Source: Marinobacter bohaiensis (GTDB lineage: Bacteria > Pseudomonadota > Gammaproteobacteria > Pseudomonadales > Oleiphilaceae). From it: a stretch of 64,000 nt of DNA. Positions within the stretch are counted from its first letter, which is position 1. Every line of letters begins with the position of its first letter. A model generated the notes under the pieces. That model made no database searches. It was given only the letters and a program-made list of their open reading frames with translations, and was not told the origin of the DNA. Positions 63,774 to 64,000 of this stretch are shown here, piece after piece. Both the position numbers and the translations under genes were made by a program. The stretch spans positions 124,001 to 188,000 of the forward strand of contig NZ_QGEH01000003.1 of assembly GCF_003258515.1 (NCBI RefSeq), written 5' to 3'.

Positions 63774-64000
63774 ATGGCTGTAAATGGAAAAACAAAATCA
63801 GAGATGGACGGCGTGGAACAAGCAATCGAGACATGTAGGGTTCTCATCGTCGAAGACGATGAACGCCTGGCGGATCTGACTCGGGAATATCTGGAAAGCA
63901 ACGGCCTGACCGTTTCTGTGGAAGGGAACGGTGCCAATGCGGTGGAGCGCATCCGCCGCGAGAAGCCGGATATTGTCGTGCTCGACCTGATGCTGCCCGG
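63774..64000 (+). CDS. Response regulator receiver domain, 3' part cut by window edge
   Basis: These are the first 75 codons of a two-component response regulator. After a short leader, CRVLIVEDDERLADLTREYL contains the acidic pocket. The phosphoacceptor Asp lies in IVVLDLMLPG at the edge. An in-frame ATG at 63804 may be the true start. The receiver resembles OmpR/RstA regulators, but the output domain lies outside the window. Confidence 0.85.
   Translation, partial: MAVNGKTKSEMDGVEQAIETCRVLIVEDDERLADLTREYLESNGLTVSVEGNGANAVERIRREKPDIVVLDLMLP

Noticed and set aside
1-64000. CRISPR arrays, prophage or IS elements
   Set aside because: No regularly spaced repeats, phage structural genes or transposase ORFs were seen; only the 112-bp inverted-repeat element is mobile-like.

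Overview
The window looks like a chromosomal segment of a Gram-negative marine-type gammaproteobacterium, most like Marinobacter or a neighbouring Pseudomonadales/Oceanospirillales lineage. This is inferred from gene order (lolB-ispE-tRNA-Gln-prs-rplY-pth-ychF opposite hemA-prfA-prmC-moeB; minCDE; olsBA; a narK-type transporter next to a phosphatase/kinase fusion) and from G+C-rich codon use in the core genes. I made no database comparison.

Layout. (1) 1-830: 3'-truncated corA. (2) 1.15-21.8 kb: an accessory catabolic island with visibly less G+C-rich third positions. A leftward unit (9785 to 2214) encodes two cytosolic dihydroxyphthalate-decarboxylase-like proteins, a LigJ-type hydratase, a LigI-type lactonase relative, an HpaI-type aldolase, a ThDP-dependent decarboxylase/synthase and a LysR regulator with two DNA-binding domains. 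A rightward unit carries a LysR regulator, a TctC receptor, a second lactonase-like hydrolase, a fused TctA-TctB permease, a carboxymuconolactone-decarboxylase-like protein, an oxo-acid semialdehyde dehydrogenase, an MFS exporter, a decayed TctC remnant, a near-duplicate LysR and a porin. Together they read as uptake (porin, TctC, TctAB) plus breakdown of a carboxylated, probably aromatic-derived acid through an oxaloacetate/pyruvate-forming route. No ring-opening dioxygenase is present, so the substrate is open. (3) 21.8-25.2 kb: PACE efflux protein, secreted Cys-type sulfatase, small phosphatase, small membrane protein.

(4) 25.4-33.5 kb: core leftward genes (tRNA-Met, PPTase, ychF, pth, rplY, prs, tRNA-Gln, ispE, lolB, TPR lipoprotein). 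(5) 33.9-41.5 kb: rightward hemA-prfA-prmC-moeB, then a structured leader, a nitrate/nitrite-type transporter and a PP2C/kinase fusion. (6) 41.5-51.5 kb: photolyase; unknown protein-MscS-zinc protease-RimK-AstE-like cluster; a 112-bp inverted-repeat element; phoH-CBS; START protein; DUF2804 protein. (7) 51.6-54.3 kb: leftward DUF1244-HopJ-minC-minD-minE, opposite dinB. A LexA/SOS box lies in the shared upstream region. (8) 55-64 kb: PAP2, glycosyltransferase, aldo/keto reductase, acetyl-CoA hydrolase, slyD, olsB-olsA and the start of a response regulator.

The most promising undescribed material is the catabolic island with its internal duplications, followed by the possible SOS control of a min-containing operon and the 112-bp repeat element.
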